Positions 7,750 to 16,193 of a stretch of DNA of 64,000 nucleotides are shown here, piece by piece. This DNA comes from Terrihabitans soli (GTDB taxonomy: Bacteria > Pseudomonadota > Alphaproteobacteria > Rhizobiales > Methylopilaceae): assembly GCF_014191545.1 (NCBI RefSeq), contig NZ_AP023361.1:3004501-3068500 (forward strand). The letters run 5' to 3'. The notes beneath the pieces are model-generated. The model made no database searches. It saw only the letters and a list, made by a program, of their open reading frames with translations, and was not told where the DNA came from. The stretch's first letter is position 1. Every line of letters begins with the position of its first letter. Made by a program: the position numbers and the translations under genes.

Positions 7750-9380
7750 ACCGCTTCGCCGCCCTTCTCGACCGCCTCGCCTATGAGCCGCGGCGCAACG
7801 CCAAGATCCGCCTGATGGCGGATTATTTCCGCGATACGCCCGACCCGGAGCGCGGCATGGCGCTGGCGGCTCTGACCGGGAAACTGAGCTTCCAGCACGC
7901 CAAACCGAACATCGTGCGCACGCTGATCGGCGACAAGACCGATCCCTATCTCTTCCAGCTGTCGCGCGATTATGTGGGCGATATGGCCGAAACGGTCGCT
8001 TTGATGTGGCCGGGCCGCGAGGGCGTCAATTATGTGCCGACGCTGACGGAGATCGTCGAGAGTCTGCACGAAGCGACAAAGCACGATCTTCCCAACCGTC
8101 TCGCGCATTGGCTCGACGCGCTGGACGAAACCGGGCGCTGGGCGCTGCTGAAACTCATTACCGGCTCGCTGCGCATCGGCGCTTCGGCGCGGCTGGCGAA
8201 AACCGCCGTCGCAAGCCTCGGCGAAGGTATCGAGCCGAACCACGTCGAACTCGTCTGGCCCGGCCTGAAGCCGCCTTATGAAGAATTGTTCGCCTGGGTC
8301 GAAGGCCGCGGGCCGAAGCCGGAGAATATGGATTCGGCGCCCTTCCGCCCGCCAATGCTCTCGACGGCGATCGAAGACACGGCCAATTGGCGAGAGACCC
8401 TGAACCCCGATGACTTCACCGCCGAATGGAAATGGGACGGCATTCGCGTCCAGGCCGTCGGCGGAACCGATGCCGACGGCAAGCATGTCGCACGGCTCTA
8501 TTCGCGCACCGGCGAGGAAATATCCTCCGCCTTTCCCGACATCATCAACGCCATTTCATTCGACGGCGCGCTCGACGGCGAGCTTCTGATCGTGAAGGGC
8601 GGTGCCGTGCAGAGCTTCAACGTTTTGCAACAGCGCCTCAACCGCAAAACCATCACGCCGAAGCTCGTAAATGAATATCCGGCGCAGATTCGCGCCTACG
8701 ATCTTCTCGTCGAGAAGGGCGAAGATCTTCGCCCCCTCACCTTCGATGAGCGCCGCGCGCGGCTCGAAGCATTCATTGCGCGGCTGAACTCAGAGAAGTT
8801 CACGTTGTCGCCGCAGATCGCGTTTTCAAGCTGGGACGATCTGACCGAAGCGCGCGCCGAACCCGCGCAGCATGGCGCCGATGTGGATGCGGACGCCGTC
8901 GAAGGCGTGATGGTGAAGAAGAAGAGTTCGGTCTATGTCCCCGGCCGCCCGAAGGGCGAATGGTTCAAGTGGAAACGCGATCCGTTCAATGTCGACGCCG
9001 TCTTGATGTATGCACAGCGCGGCTCGGGCAAGCGCTCATCCTTTTATTCGGACTATACGTTCGGCGTCTGGGCGCCGGGCGAGGACGGCGAGGAGCTGGT
9101 GCCGGTCGGCAAAGCCTATTTCGGTTTCACCGATGAGGAGCTGCTCGAACTCGATAAATTTGTCAGGAAGAACACGATCAACCGCTTCGGCCCGGTACGC
9201 GAGGTCACGCACGACCCCGATGAAGGTCTTGTGCTGGAAGTTGCGTTCGAAGGGCTCTCGCGTTCGACGCGCCACAAATCCGGCGTCGCCATGCGTTTCC
9301 CGCGCATTTCGCGCATCCGCTGGGACAAGCCGCCCCGCGAGGCCGACCGGATCGAACATCTCGAAGCTCTGCTCGGCTGA
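7746..9380 (+). CDS. ATP-dependent DNA ligase (Lhr/PdeM-associated type)
   Basis: A 544-residue ATP-dependent ligase. The N-terminal alpha-helical DNA-binding domain ends near residue 200, then the nucleotidyltransferase motif I AEWKWDGIRVQ with the adenylated Lys near 225, YSRTGEEIS (motif Ia), DGELL (motif III), EGVMVKKKSSVY (motif IV), EWFKWKRD (motif V) and a C-terminal OB fold with VLEVAFEGLSRSTRHKSGVAMRFPRI. There is no LigD polymerase or phosphoesterase domain. It seals nicks in the cytosol and is the namesake of the ligase-associated cluster. A replicative NAD-dependent LigA is presumably elsewhere. Confidence 0.93.
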   Translation: MNRFAALLDRLAYEPRRNAKIRLMADYFRDTPDPERGMALAALTGKLSFQHAKPNIVRTLIGDKTDPYLFQLSRDYVGDMAETVALMWPGREGVNYVPTLTEIVESLHEATKHDLPNRLAHWLDALDETGRWALLKLITGSLRIGASARLAKTAVASLGEGIEPNHVELVWPGLKPPYEELFAWVEGRGPKPENMDSAPFRPPMLSTAIEDTANWRETLNPDDFTAEWKWDGIRVQAVGGTDADGKHVARLYSRTGEEISSAFPDIINAISFDGALDGELLIVKGGAVQSFNVLQQRLNRKTITPKLVNEYPAQIRAYDLLVEKGEDLRPLTFDERRARLEAFIARLNSEKFTLSPQIAFSSWDDLTEARAEPAQHGADVDADAVEGVMVKKKSSVYVPGRPKGEWFKWKRDPFNVDAVLMYAQRGSGKRSSFYSDYTFGVWAPGEDGEELVPVGKAYFGFTDEELLELDKFVRKNTINRFGPVREVTHDPDEGLVLEVAFEGLSRSTRHKSGVAMRFPRISRIRWDKPPREADRIEHLEALLG

Positions 9381-9471
9381 AAACTCATCACCCTTTCGTT
9401 GGTTGACACAAAACCACCACTCTGGAGTGATTATAAACTGCGTCCCACCCCTCCGCTCCGGAGACGAATTC

Positions 9472-9909
9472 ATGCGAGTTTTCAAATTGTTGATCGCGAC
9501 CGGCCTGATCGCCGCCGGCGCCACGGCCGTCCTCGCGCAGGATCTTGCTGCCGATCGCGAAGCCACGATGAAAAAGGTCGGCGGCGCCTTCGGAGCCGTG
9601 AACAAGATGAACCGCGGCCAGTCGCCCTATGACGGCGCTGCCGCCGCCGAGGCGTTCACTACGATCTCGACGAGCGCCAAGCATTTCGCGACGCTGTTCC
9701 CCGCCGACGGCAAAGCCGCCGGACGCTCGCTGCCGTCGATCTGGGAGAAGAAGGCGGATTTTGACGCGCGCGTCGAAAAACTCGCATCGAGTTCAGCTGC
9801 CGCCGCGACCGAAGCCGCAAAGGGCGAAGCCGAATTCAAGGCCGCGTTTGCGACCATCGGCCCGCAATGCGGCTCCTGCCACGAAACCTATCGCGGCGAG
9901 AAGCCGTAG
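9472..9909 (+). CDS. Cytochrome c' / c556 family protein (class II)
   Basis: A 145-residue exported cytochrome. The signal peptide is clear (MRVFKLLIATGLIAAGATAVLAQ, cleavage after AQ). The mature part is a four-helix-bundle sequence with a single C-terminal heme motif CGSCH near residue 134, the position typical of class II cytochromes c. RRKMM-like N-terminal helix residues (ATMKKVGGAFG) and WEKKADFDARVEKL also fit. The start is the ATG at 9472; the longer frame is not supported. It acts in the periplasm, possibly binding small gases or shuttling electrons. It stands alone between the ligase and a convergent oxidoreductase. Confidence 0.9.
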   Translation: MRVFKLLIATGLIAAGATAVLAQDLAADREATMKKVGGAFGAVNKMNRGQSPYDGAAAAEAFTTISTSAKHFATLFPADGKAAGRSLPSIWEKKADFDARVEKLASSSAAAATEAAKGEAEFKAAFATIGPQCGSCHETYRGEKP

Positions 9910-9937
9910 GCGCCGGGCCGCAAGCGGACCCCAAAAG

Positions 9938-10936
9938 TCACGCGGCGCTTTTCAAATCCATCAAGCGCGCAGCGATCTCATAGCTTCGCTTGCGCTTGTC
10001 ATGATCGAAGATCTGGGCCGTGAGGATCAACTCATCGGCCCGGGTCTTCGCGATGAACTCTTCCGTCTGCCGCTTGACGGTCTCGTAATTACCGACCGCC
10101 GTTGCCGACAGAACGGTCTGCAGCATCGCCTTCGCCCGGGGATCGAGATTTTCGCGATAGTTTTCGACCGGCGGCATCAAAAGGCCGGGATTTCCGGTGC
10201 GCAAAGCGACGAAAGCCTGATCGCGGCTCGACATCAGAAGATGCGCTTCCTCATCGCTTTCGGCGGCGAACATGTTGAAGCCGAGCATGACATAGGGCTT
10301 TTCAAGTTCAGCCGAGGGCTGGAAGCTTTCGCGGTAGAGCGCGATCGCCTCCATCATTTCCGCCGGCGCGAAATGCGAGGCGAAGGCGTAAGGCAGCCCG
10401 AGCGCCGCTGCGACCTGCGCACCGAACAGGCTTGAACCGAGAATATATATCGGCACGCGCGCACCATAGCCCGGCACCGCGCGCACGGGTTCGGCATGGC
10501 GGAAATACGCCATCAGCTCGATGACATCCTGCGGGAAGGCATTGGGATCAGATTTCAGATCGCGGCGCAGCGCCCGCGCCGTGAGAGGATCGGACCCCGG
10601 TGCGCGGCCGAGCCCGAGATCGATGCGGCCGGGATAGAGCGCATCGAGCGTTCCGAACTGTTCGGCGATCACCATGGGCGCATGGTTCGGCAGCATGATG
10701 CCGCCGGCGCCGACCCGGATTGTCGATGTGCCCTCGGCCACATAACCGATGGCAACGGCTGTCGCCGCCGAAGCGATGCCCGGCATGCCGTGATGTTCGG
10801 CCAGCCAGAAGCGCTTATAGCCGAGCCGCTCGGTATGGCGGGCAAGGTCGCGGCTGTTTCTGAGAGCGTCAGACGGGCCGGAGCCCTGGGTGACGGGGGC
10901 GAGATCGAGAACGGAGAACGGGATCATCCACCGCAT
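9938..10936 (-). CDS. LLM class flavin-dependent oxidoreductase (luciferase-like, MsnO8/YhbW type)
   Basis: A 332-residue luciferase-like monooxygenase. Seen are [14 protein letters not shown] at the N-terminus, [15 protein letters not shown] near residue 42, [41 protein letters not shown] and [19 protein letters not shown], all hallmarks of this subgroup of FMNH2-dependent enzymes. It may start at the ATG at 10936 or the one three codons inside (MIPFSVL). The substrate is unknown. It is single, convergent with the cytochrome gene and divergent from glpD. Confidence 0.88.
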   Translation of the reverse strand: MRWMIPFSVLDLAPVTQGSGPSDALRNSRDLARHTERLGYKRFWLAEHHGMPGIASAATAVAIGYVAEGTSTIRVGAGGIMLPNHAPMVIAEQFGTLDALYPGRIDLGLGRAPGSDPLTARALRRDLKSDPNAFPQDVIELMAYFRHAEPVRAVPGYGARVPIYILGSSLFGAQVAAALGLPYAFASHFAPAEMMEAIALYRESFQPSAELEKPYVMLGFNMFAAESDEEAHLLMSSRDQAFVALRTGNPGLLMPPVENYRENLDPRAKAMLQTVLSATAVGNYETVKRQTEEFIAKTRADELILTAQIFDHDKRKRSYEIAARLMDLKSAA

Positions 10937-11031
10937 GTAGGTAGCCCAATTGCCGCACTCAACGTTCGCGCCTTGCGTGCCGTGGCCTTTCGGTCATGCT
11001 GCTTTAGGGGCATGCGGGCGGCATGCGGGGC

Positions 11032-12600
11032 ATGGCTAAGCGTATTTTCGATATCGCCATTATCGGCGGCGGGGTGAACGGCTGCGGCATTGCCCGCGAT
11101 GCCGCCGGCCGCGGCTTTGCCGTTTATCTCTGCGAACAGAACGATCTGGCCTCCGGCACCTCCTCGGCCTCGACCAAACTGGTGCATGGCGGCCTGCGCT
11201 ATCTCGAACAATACGAGTTCCGCCTGGTGCGCGAGGCGCTGCACGAGCGCGAGGTTCTCCTCAACATCGCGCCGCATATCGTCCGGCCTTTGCGCTTCAT
11301 CCTTCCGCATCATGAAGGGCTTCGGCCGCGCTGGCTCCTGCGGCTCGGGCTTTTTCTCTACGACGCCCTCGGCGGGCGAAAGCGCCTGCCGCCTTCGCGC
11401 GCGATCGATCTCACGCGGTCGGTTGCAGGACGGCCGCTGAAGGACGTCTTTTCATCCGGCTTCGAATATTCCGATTGCTGGGTCGAGGATGCGCGGCTTG
11501 TCGTTCTGAACGCGGTCGACGCGAAAGCAAACGGCGCCAGCATCAATCCGCGCACCAAATGCGTCTCCGCCAAGCGCGACAAGGATTTGTGGCGCGTCGT
11601 CGTTGTCGGGCCGGACGGAAAGCGCCAGACGATCCATGCGCGCACGCTGGTTAATGCCGCGGGCCCATGGATTGGCGCCGTGCTGCACAAACAGATCAAG
11701 GCGAAAGCGGCCGCCCCTGTGCGGCTCGTCAAAGGCAGCCATATCGTCGTGCCGAAACTCTTCGGCCACGACCGCGCCTATATTTTTCAGAATGCCGACG
11801 GGCGCGTCGAATTCGCCATTCCCTTTGAAAAGCAGTTCACGCTGATCGGCACGACGGATCAGGATTTCCGCGGCGACCCGGCGGATGCGGCGGCTTCAAA
11901 AGCCGAGGTCGACTATCTCTGCCGCTCGGCGAGCGCCTATTTCGGCCAGCCGGTCAAACGCAAGGACGTGGTGTGGAGCTATTCGGGCGTGCGCCCGCTT
12001 TACGACGACGGCTCGAACAAGGCGCAGAACGCGACGCGCGATTATGTGCTGAAGCTCGAAGGCCAAAAGGGCGAAGCGCCGCTGCTCAATATTTTCGGCG
12101 GCAAGATCACGACCTATCGCCGGCTTGCCGAGGAGGCGATCGAAAAGCTCGAACCGCATCTTGGACGCACGCGCACCTGGACCTCACGGACGCCGCTGCC
12201 CGGCGGCAATTTCGCGCCCGGCCGCGCCCCACTCATGGCGCGTGACCTGAGAATGAGATTTCCGTTCCTGACGCCCTCGCTCGCCCACAGGCTGGTGAAC
12301 AGCTACGGCACCCGCGCGCCGATGATTCTCGGCCACGCCCGGAGCATGCGTCATTTGGGGGAGAGTTTCGGGGCCGAGCTGACGGCCGCCGAGGTGCGGT
12401 ATCTGACCGAGCAGGAATTTGCCGTCTCGAGCGAGGACATCCTGTGGCGCCGCTCGCGCCTTGGCCTTCATGTCACCAGCCGGGACAGGAAAGCCCTCGA
12501 GACCTATCTAAAGCGCCAGGCCTCGGCCCGGCCCGGCTCCCCGCCCAGCGACCGCTCACGGACTCGCCGGAGCAGCGCCAAAACGGGCGGCACAACTTAA
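11032..12600 (+). CDS. glpD: Glycerol-3-phosphate dehydrogenase (FAD, aerobic)
   Basis: A 522-residue FAD enzyme oxidising sn-glycerol-3-phosphate to dihydroxyacetone phosphate and passing electrons to the quinone pool at the inner membrane. DIAIIGGGVNGCGIARDAAGRG is the Rossmann FAD motif; LASGTSSASTKLVHGGLRYLEQYEFRLVREALHERE, YIFQNADGRVEFAIPFE and YSGVRPLYDD are GlpD signatures. I prefer the ATG at 11032 (MAKRIFDIAI) to the one at 11023 because GlpD proteins begin this way. No Shine-Dalgarno is obvious; two near-identical GCATGCGGG units precede the start. The C-terminus is a basic, disordered-looking tail. A hairpin follows at 12620. Confidence 0.93.
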   Translation: MAKRIFDIAIIGGGVNGCGIARDAAGRGFAVYLCEQNDLASGTSSASTKLVHGGLRYLEQYEFRLVREALHEREVLLNIAPHIVRPLRFILPHHEGLRPRWLLRLGLFLYDALGGRKRLPPSRAIDLTRSVAGRPLKDVFSSGFEYSDCWVEDARLVVLNAVDAKANGASINPRTKCVSAKRDKDLWRVVVVGPDGKRQTIHARTLVNAAGPWIGAVLHKQIKAKAAAPVRLVKGSHIVVPKLFGHDRAYIFQNADGRVEFAIPFEKQFTLIGTTDQDFRGDPADAAASKAEVDYLCRSASAYFGQPVKRKDVVWSYSGVRPLYDDGSNKAQNATRDYVLKLEGQKGEAPLLNIFGGKITTYRRLAEEAIEKLEPHLGRTRTWTSRTPLPGGNFAPGRAPLMARDLRMRFPFLTPSLAHRLVNSYGTRAPMILGHARSMRHLGESFGAELTAAEVRYLTEQEFAVSSEDILWRRSRLGLHVTSRDRKALETYLKRQASARPGSPPSDRSRTRRSSAKTGGTT

Positions 12601-12619
12601 AGGTGCTTTAAACGCACAA

Positions 12620-12641
12620 GAGCGGTCCTTACGGACCGCTC
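12620..12641. terminator. Bidirectional hairpin terminator between glpD and the small minus-strand gene
   Basis: GAGCGGTCC, a 4-nt loop and GGACCGCTC form a perfect 9-bp stem 20 nt after the glpD stop and before the convergent small gene. The T-run is weak on both sides, so termination efficiency is uncertain. Confidence 0.6.
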
Positions 12642-12676
12642 CGGGCTACCTTACTTAACTTGAACTCTCGTCCGGA

Positions 12677-12814
12677 TTAGCGAGCGAACGCCGAGGCCGG
12701 AATGCCGAGAATCTTGAGGTCTTCCGAGGAAGGAACCCGATGATTGCGGGCGGCTTCACCAGCGCGCGAAGCAGCACCGGCATACTGGAAGAAGTGGAGG
12801 ATGAAAGCGATCAT
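12677..12814 (-). CDS. Short hypothetical protein, 45 residues
   Basis: A 45-residue basic protein starting MIAFILHFFQYAGAASRAGE and ending with LKILGIPASAFAR. The start at 12814 is supported by AAAAGGGG 8 nt upstream; the frame is open further but has no better start. It recalls the very short alphaproteobacterial proteins (DUF1127-like and relatives) that end in a 'DLxxLGI' helix after an Arg/Ala-rich helix. I cannot assign it to a named family. It is monocistronic, with its own upstream region of dyad symmetry. Function is unknown. Confidence 0.6.
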   Translation of the reverse strand: MIAFILHFFQYAGAASRAGEAARNHRVPSSEDLKILGIPASAFAR

Positions 12815-13036
12815 GGTGTGTACCCCTTTTCTGTTGAAACGGAATATGCCGATTCCTTGCAGCTTGAGGTAGGGGCCTGGTATACCACCGGACATGCATC
12901 TACTGCATGACTGATGCAGCGAGCTATGCCATAGGTTAAAATCCGTTAATCAATTCAAACATAGCTCGGGGCATTTTCCGTCATCAGAAGGACACCGATC
13001 CGGCCTTCTGATTCGATCAGACTGCCCGTTCGACCC
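12815..13036 (-). promoter_or_regulatory. AT-richer upstream region with two inverted repeats
   Basis: This gap upstream of the 45-residue gene holds CTGCAT-5 nt-ATGCAG (12903-12919) and GAGCTATG (12921-12928) matched perfectly by CATAGCTC (12960-12967). They look like operator or RNA structure elements. No known riboswitch was recognised. The first 100 bases also hold the leader with the AAAAGGGG ribosome site. Confidence 0.35.
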
Positions 13037-13924
13037 TCAGATCAGGTCCTTCAAAGCCGCCTCGATACGGGGCCTCGCCGAGGCCGGCGGGGGCAGAATG
13101 GGCAGCGGCGGCCGGGTTTTGGCGAGGCCCAGAATATCGGCGATCGCATACATGACCCGGAAGCTGCCGAACTCCCCGAACAGGGCCCAAAGCGGCTGGA
13201 ATTGATCGTTCAGCCGCTTCGTCCCGGCGGCGTCTTTGGCCTGCGCCGCACGCGCCAGTCTCAAGGCCGGTACGGGAAGGAGCCCCGCAACCACGCTGTA
13301 CCAGCAGTCCGCCCCCTGAAGCAGCGCCTCGGGCGAGCCCCAATCGCCGCTATAGCCGATGGCGAAATCCTTCGGCGTCTTCGCGCGGAGGCGCGCGATC
13401 TCGCCGGTAAAATCGCCGTCCGCGGGCAGCGGCATTTTGATCGCCGCGATGTTCGGCACCCCTGACAGCCGCGCGATCAGATCTTCGCTGAAGACGAATT
13501 TCGTCGTGCCGGGATTGTTGTAAATACAGAGCGGCAGCGAGGCCGCGGAGGCGACCGAGGAAAAGTGCTGAAAGACTTCTTCCTCCATCAGCGGCGTATA
13601 GGATACGGGCGCCAGAAGTAGCCCGTCCGCGCCGGCCTCCGCCGCATCCCGCGCCAGATGCTGCGCCTGATCGGTGCGCAGAACGCCGGCACCGACAATG
13701 ATCGGCATGCGCCCGCCGACGCATTTTACCGCCGCAACAACGGCGCGCTTTCTCTCCTCGCGCGACAGGAACGCGTACGCACCGGTCGAGCCGAGAAGGC
13801 CGATGGAGTCCGCACCGCTCGCGACAATGCGTTCGAGCAGTGCGCACAGCGCATCGGTATCGACGCGCCCGTCATCATCTGCGGGCGTCAGGGGAAAAGC
13901 GGACAGGCCGTGAAACAGGCTCAA
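13037..13924 (-). CDS. Dihydrodipicolinate synthase family protein (DapA-like aldolase/lyase)
   Basis: A 295-residue class I aldolase of the DapA/NanA superfamily. The glycolytic GSTGAYAFLSREER motif is near residue 45, the catalytic Tyr is in LPLCIYNNPGTTKF and the Schiff-base Lys is in NIAAIKMPL near residue 165. The C-terminus PPLPILPPP is of the type found in non-DapA members. It is probably a pyruvate-dependent aldolase or dehydratase in sugar-acid or amino-acid catabolism, not lysine synthesis. It is single, with no pathway neighbour to name its substrate. Confidence 0.87.
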   Translation of the reverse strand: MSLFHGLSAFPLTPADDDGRVDTDALCALLERIVASGADSIGLLGSTGAYAFLSREERKRAVVAAVKCVGGRMPIIVGAGVLRTDQAQHLARDAAEAGADGLLLAPVSYTPLMEEEVFQHFSSVASAASLPLCIYNNPGTTKFVFSEDLIARLSGVPNIAAIKMPLPADGDFTGEIARLRAKTPKDFAIGYSGDWGSPEALLQGADCWYSVVAGLLPVPALRLARAAQAKDAAGTKRLNDQFQPLWALFGEFGSFRVMYAIADILGLAKTRPPLPILPPPASARPRIEAALKDLI

Positions 13925-13985
13925 AGCAGCACCTCGCTTGAGGGCTTATGCCATGGAGCGAAAGGCGGCGACTAGTAGAGAGAGA

Positions 13986-15161
13986 TTAGTAGAGAGAGGC
14001 GGGAGCCTGACCGGGCGCGGGTGTCGTCGCAACCGCCGGCGGCTGTGCCGGAACTGCAGCCGGGGCCGGAGCGGCGACCGGTGCGGGAGCTGCAACGGCC
14101 GAAGGAGAAGCTGTCGTCGGCGGCGCCAGCGGCTGCTGCGTCACCGGCAAATCAGGCTGAAATACAGGGACGGGCGAGGGACCGGCAGTAGCACCGCCAT
14201 GCGCATCGGCAATCGCCTGTGTGACGATCTCCTGCACACCCTTGTCGGCGAGGAAGGTGTCGTGGCGCAAAAACCCGCCCATGCCCGACGCATCGACGAC
14301 GCGAAGACCCAGCTTTTCGAGAACTGCCGTCTCGGTGCGGCCGACGCGCTTTGCGCCGGTGAGACCTGCGGACACGGCGAGAGCGCGGTCGTCCTTGGCG
14401 CTGATCACCGTCATATTGCGGTGCATACCGCCGAGGCGGCGGACGGAGGCCGAGAAGCTGTCGACATCGATATCCGGCGCAGCGAAGACGATGGCGCCGA
14501 AGCGGCTCATATTGCCCTTCTTGCTGCTCTGCAGCTGACGCAGCGATTCGACCGTCAGCATGGCGCCCATGCTGTGCGCAACGATATGCACGCGCCCGAC
14601 CGTCGGATCGGACAGAAGTGCGTCGAGCATGTCTTCCAGCGCGTCGCGCGACCATAGGGCGCTTTCGCGATCGGCAACATAATCGAAGACGCTGTCGCGC
14701 GACGGCCAGCTGAACAACACGGTGTCACCGCGGAATTTCAGCGCATCGGAGAGGCGCGCCGCATCGAGCGCCGCGCGTTCGAAATTCGCGTTGAAGCCGT
14801 GAACATAAAGCAGCACATCGCGCGTGCCGCCGGCATTGTCGGCAAGGTCCGAGGCCGAGATCGGCTCGACCTGCGTAATCGTCCAGCTGCCCGAGCTGGA
14901 GGCGAGCGAAAAACGCCCGGCATTGTAGGGCGAGGCGAGCCTGACCCGGACCATGCTGGCATCGGCGCGCTCGGCGCCGAACCAGGGCGTTTTCGCGCCC
15001 GCGGATTTCCGCGTCGTGACGGCGGTAAGCTCGCCGGTTTCGGCAATGTCGGACGGATACGTCTTCGCCGCCGAGGAGGCTCCACCCGTGCCCTGGCAGC
15101 CGCCAAGAAGGACGGCCGCAAACAGAAGCGCGGAAAGACGGGAAACCGGGACAGAGAGCAT
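13986..15161 (-). CDS. Lipoprotein alpha/beta hydrolase (DUF900 family)
   Basis: A 391-residue envelope protein. The signal peptide ends in a lipobox (LLGGC near residue 22). The DUF900 hydrolase domain has LLYVHGFNANFERAALDAARLSD (oxyanion and HGF), TVLFSWPS, the nucleophile elbow VHIVAHSMGAM near residue 196 and FAAPDID. The last 60 residues are an Ala/Pro-rich low-complexity tail, possibly a spacer through the periplasm or cell wall. It is likely an esterase anchored to a membrane; the substrate is unknown. The gene stands alone and is divergent from the HAD phosphatase. Confidence 0.85.
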   Translation of the reverse strand: MLSVPVSRLSALLFAAVLLGGCQGTGGASSAAKTYPSDIAETGELTAVTTRKSAGAKTPWFGAERADASMVRVRLASPYNAGRFSLASSSGSWTITQVEPISASDLADNAGGTRDVLLYVHGFNANFERAALDAARLSDALKFRGDTVLFSWPSRDSVFDYVADRESALWSRDALEDMLDALLSDPTVGRVHIVAHSMGAMLTVESLRQLQSSKKGNMSRFGAIVFAAPDIDVDSFSASVRRLGGMHRNMTVISAKDDRALAVSAGLTGAKRVGRTETAVLEKLGLRVVDASGMGGFLRHDTFLADKGVQEIVTQAIADAHGGATAGPSPVPVFQPDLPVTQQPLAPPTTASPSAVAAPAPVAAPAPAAVPAQPPAVATTPAPGQAPASLY

Positions 15162-15328
15162 AAAACGCGGACCTGGCCCCGGATGCGGAGCCAGCCTCAG
15201 AACGAGAGAAGTCGGATGGGAATTTTGTGCCAGCCAATCAAGGCGATGACAGGGCCAAAACGTTAAAAAGGCCCGTCTCGCGGACCGGACGGCGACAGGA
15301 TATGAATTTGCTCGAGGGAGCTAACCGC

Positions 15329-16156
15329 GTGCCGCTCATCCGGCTTTTCATTTCCGACGTCGACGGCACATTGGTCCGCCATGACAAAAGCCTCACGGAT
15401 GCGACCGTGGCCGCCTTCGGACGCCTGCGGGCGGCGGGGATAAAATCCACCCTGATCAGCGCCCGGCCGCCAAGCGGAATCCTGCATCTTGCCGAGGCGC
15501 TGGCCATCGACGGCCCACTCGGCGCGTTCAACGGCGGCACGCTGGTACGGCGCGACGGCACTGTGTCGGATGTTGAACGGCTCGATCCGGATCTGGTGGC
15601 GAAACTGCTGGCGGTCATGACCCGGCCCGGTATCGATATCTGGCTGTTCTCGGGCGGTCTCTGGTATGCGCGCACGGATGATAATCCGCACACTCCCCGC
15701 GAAATCCTCTCCGCCGGCGTGAAGCCGACGCTCCGCCCCATCGCGGAGATGCCGGTGCGCGCGGTCGACAAGATCGTCGGCGTCAGCGATGACGCGGCAC
15801 TTCTCATTGAGGTCGAAGCGGACGCCAAAGCCGCGGCCGGCGGCCGCGCCACCATCGCCCGCTCGCAGGCTTACTTTCTCGATGTCACCGCGGTGAAGGC
15901 GAACAAAGGCGACGGCGTCACCGCCCTCGCCCGCGTCTGTGGCGTGCCGCTCGATGAGGTCGCGGTCATCGGCGATCAGGCGAACGATCTGCCGATGTTC
16001 GCCAAAGCCGGGGTGTCGATCGCCATGGGACAGGCGCCGGACGCGGTGAAGGCCGCCGCCGATGCCGTCACGGCGTCGAACGATGAGGATGGAGTGGCCG
16101 TGGCCATCGACCGGATTCTGGGCGGCGGGCTGGAACGCAAAGGGCCCGGCTTTTGA
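15329..16156 (+). CDS. HAD-IIB (Cof-type) sugar-phosphatase-like hydrolase
   Basis: A 275-residue HAD-IIB hydrolase. Motif I FISDVDGTLVRHDK, motif II LISARPP, motif III Lys in VKANKGDGV and motif IV GDQANDLPMF are all present, with the Cof cap domain between. I chose the GTG at 15329 because GAGGGAG lies exactly 8 nt upstream; the in-frame ATG at 15302 has no usable ribosome site. It probably dephosphorylates sugar phosphates or flavin/pyridoxal phosphates in the cytosol. Its stop codon is inside the following terminator hairpin. Confidence 0.87.
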   Translation: MPLIRLFISDVDGTLVRHDKSLTDATVAAFGRLRAAGIKSTLISARPPSGILHLAEALAIDGPLGAFNGGTLVRRDGTVSDVERLDPDLVAKLLAVMTRPGIDIWLFSGGLWYARTDDNPHTPREILSAGVKPTLRPIAEMPVRAVDKIVGVSDDAALLIEVEADAKAAAGGRATIARSQAYFLDVTAVKANKGDGVTALARVCGVPLDEVAVIGDQANDLPMFAKAGVSIAMGQAPDAVKAAADAVTASNDEDGVAVAIDRILGGGLERKGPGF

Positions 16157-16172
16157 CCGGGCCCTTCTAAAT
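16140..16172. terminator. Rho-independent terminator, shared by the HAD gene and convergent nrdB
   Basis: AAGGGCCCGG, a 7-nt loop and CCGGGCCCTT form a 10-bp stem (16140-16166) followed by TCTAAATT. The HAD stop codon lies in the loop. The mirror A/T flanks suit termination in both directions. Confidence 0.75.
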
Positions 16173-16193
16173 TCAAGACACTTCTGCGCGGGA

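Noticed and set aside
11010-11034. Two tandem GCATGCGGG units before glpD as an operator
   Set aside because: Only two short units, overlapping the start codon candidates, with no resemblance to a known site.
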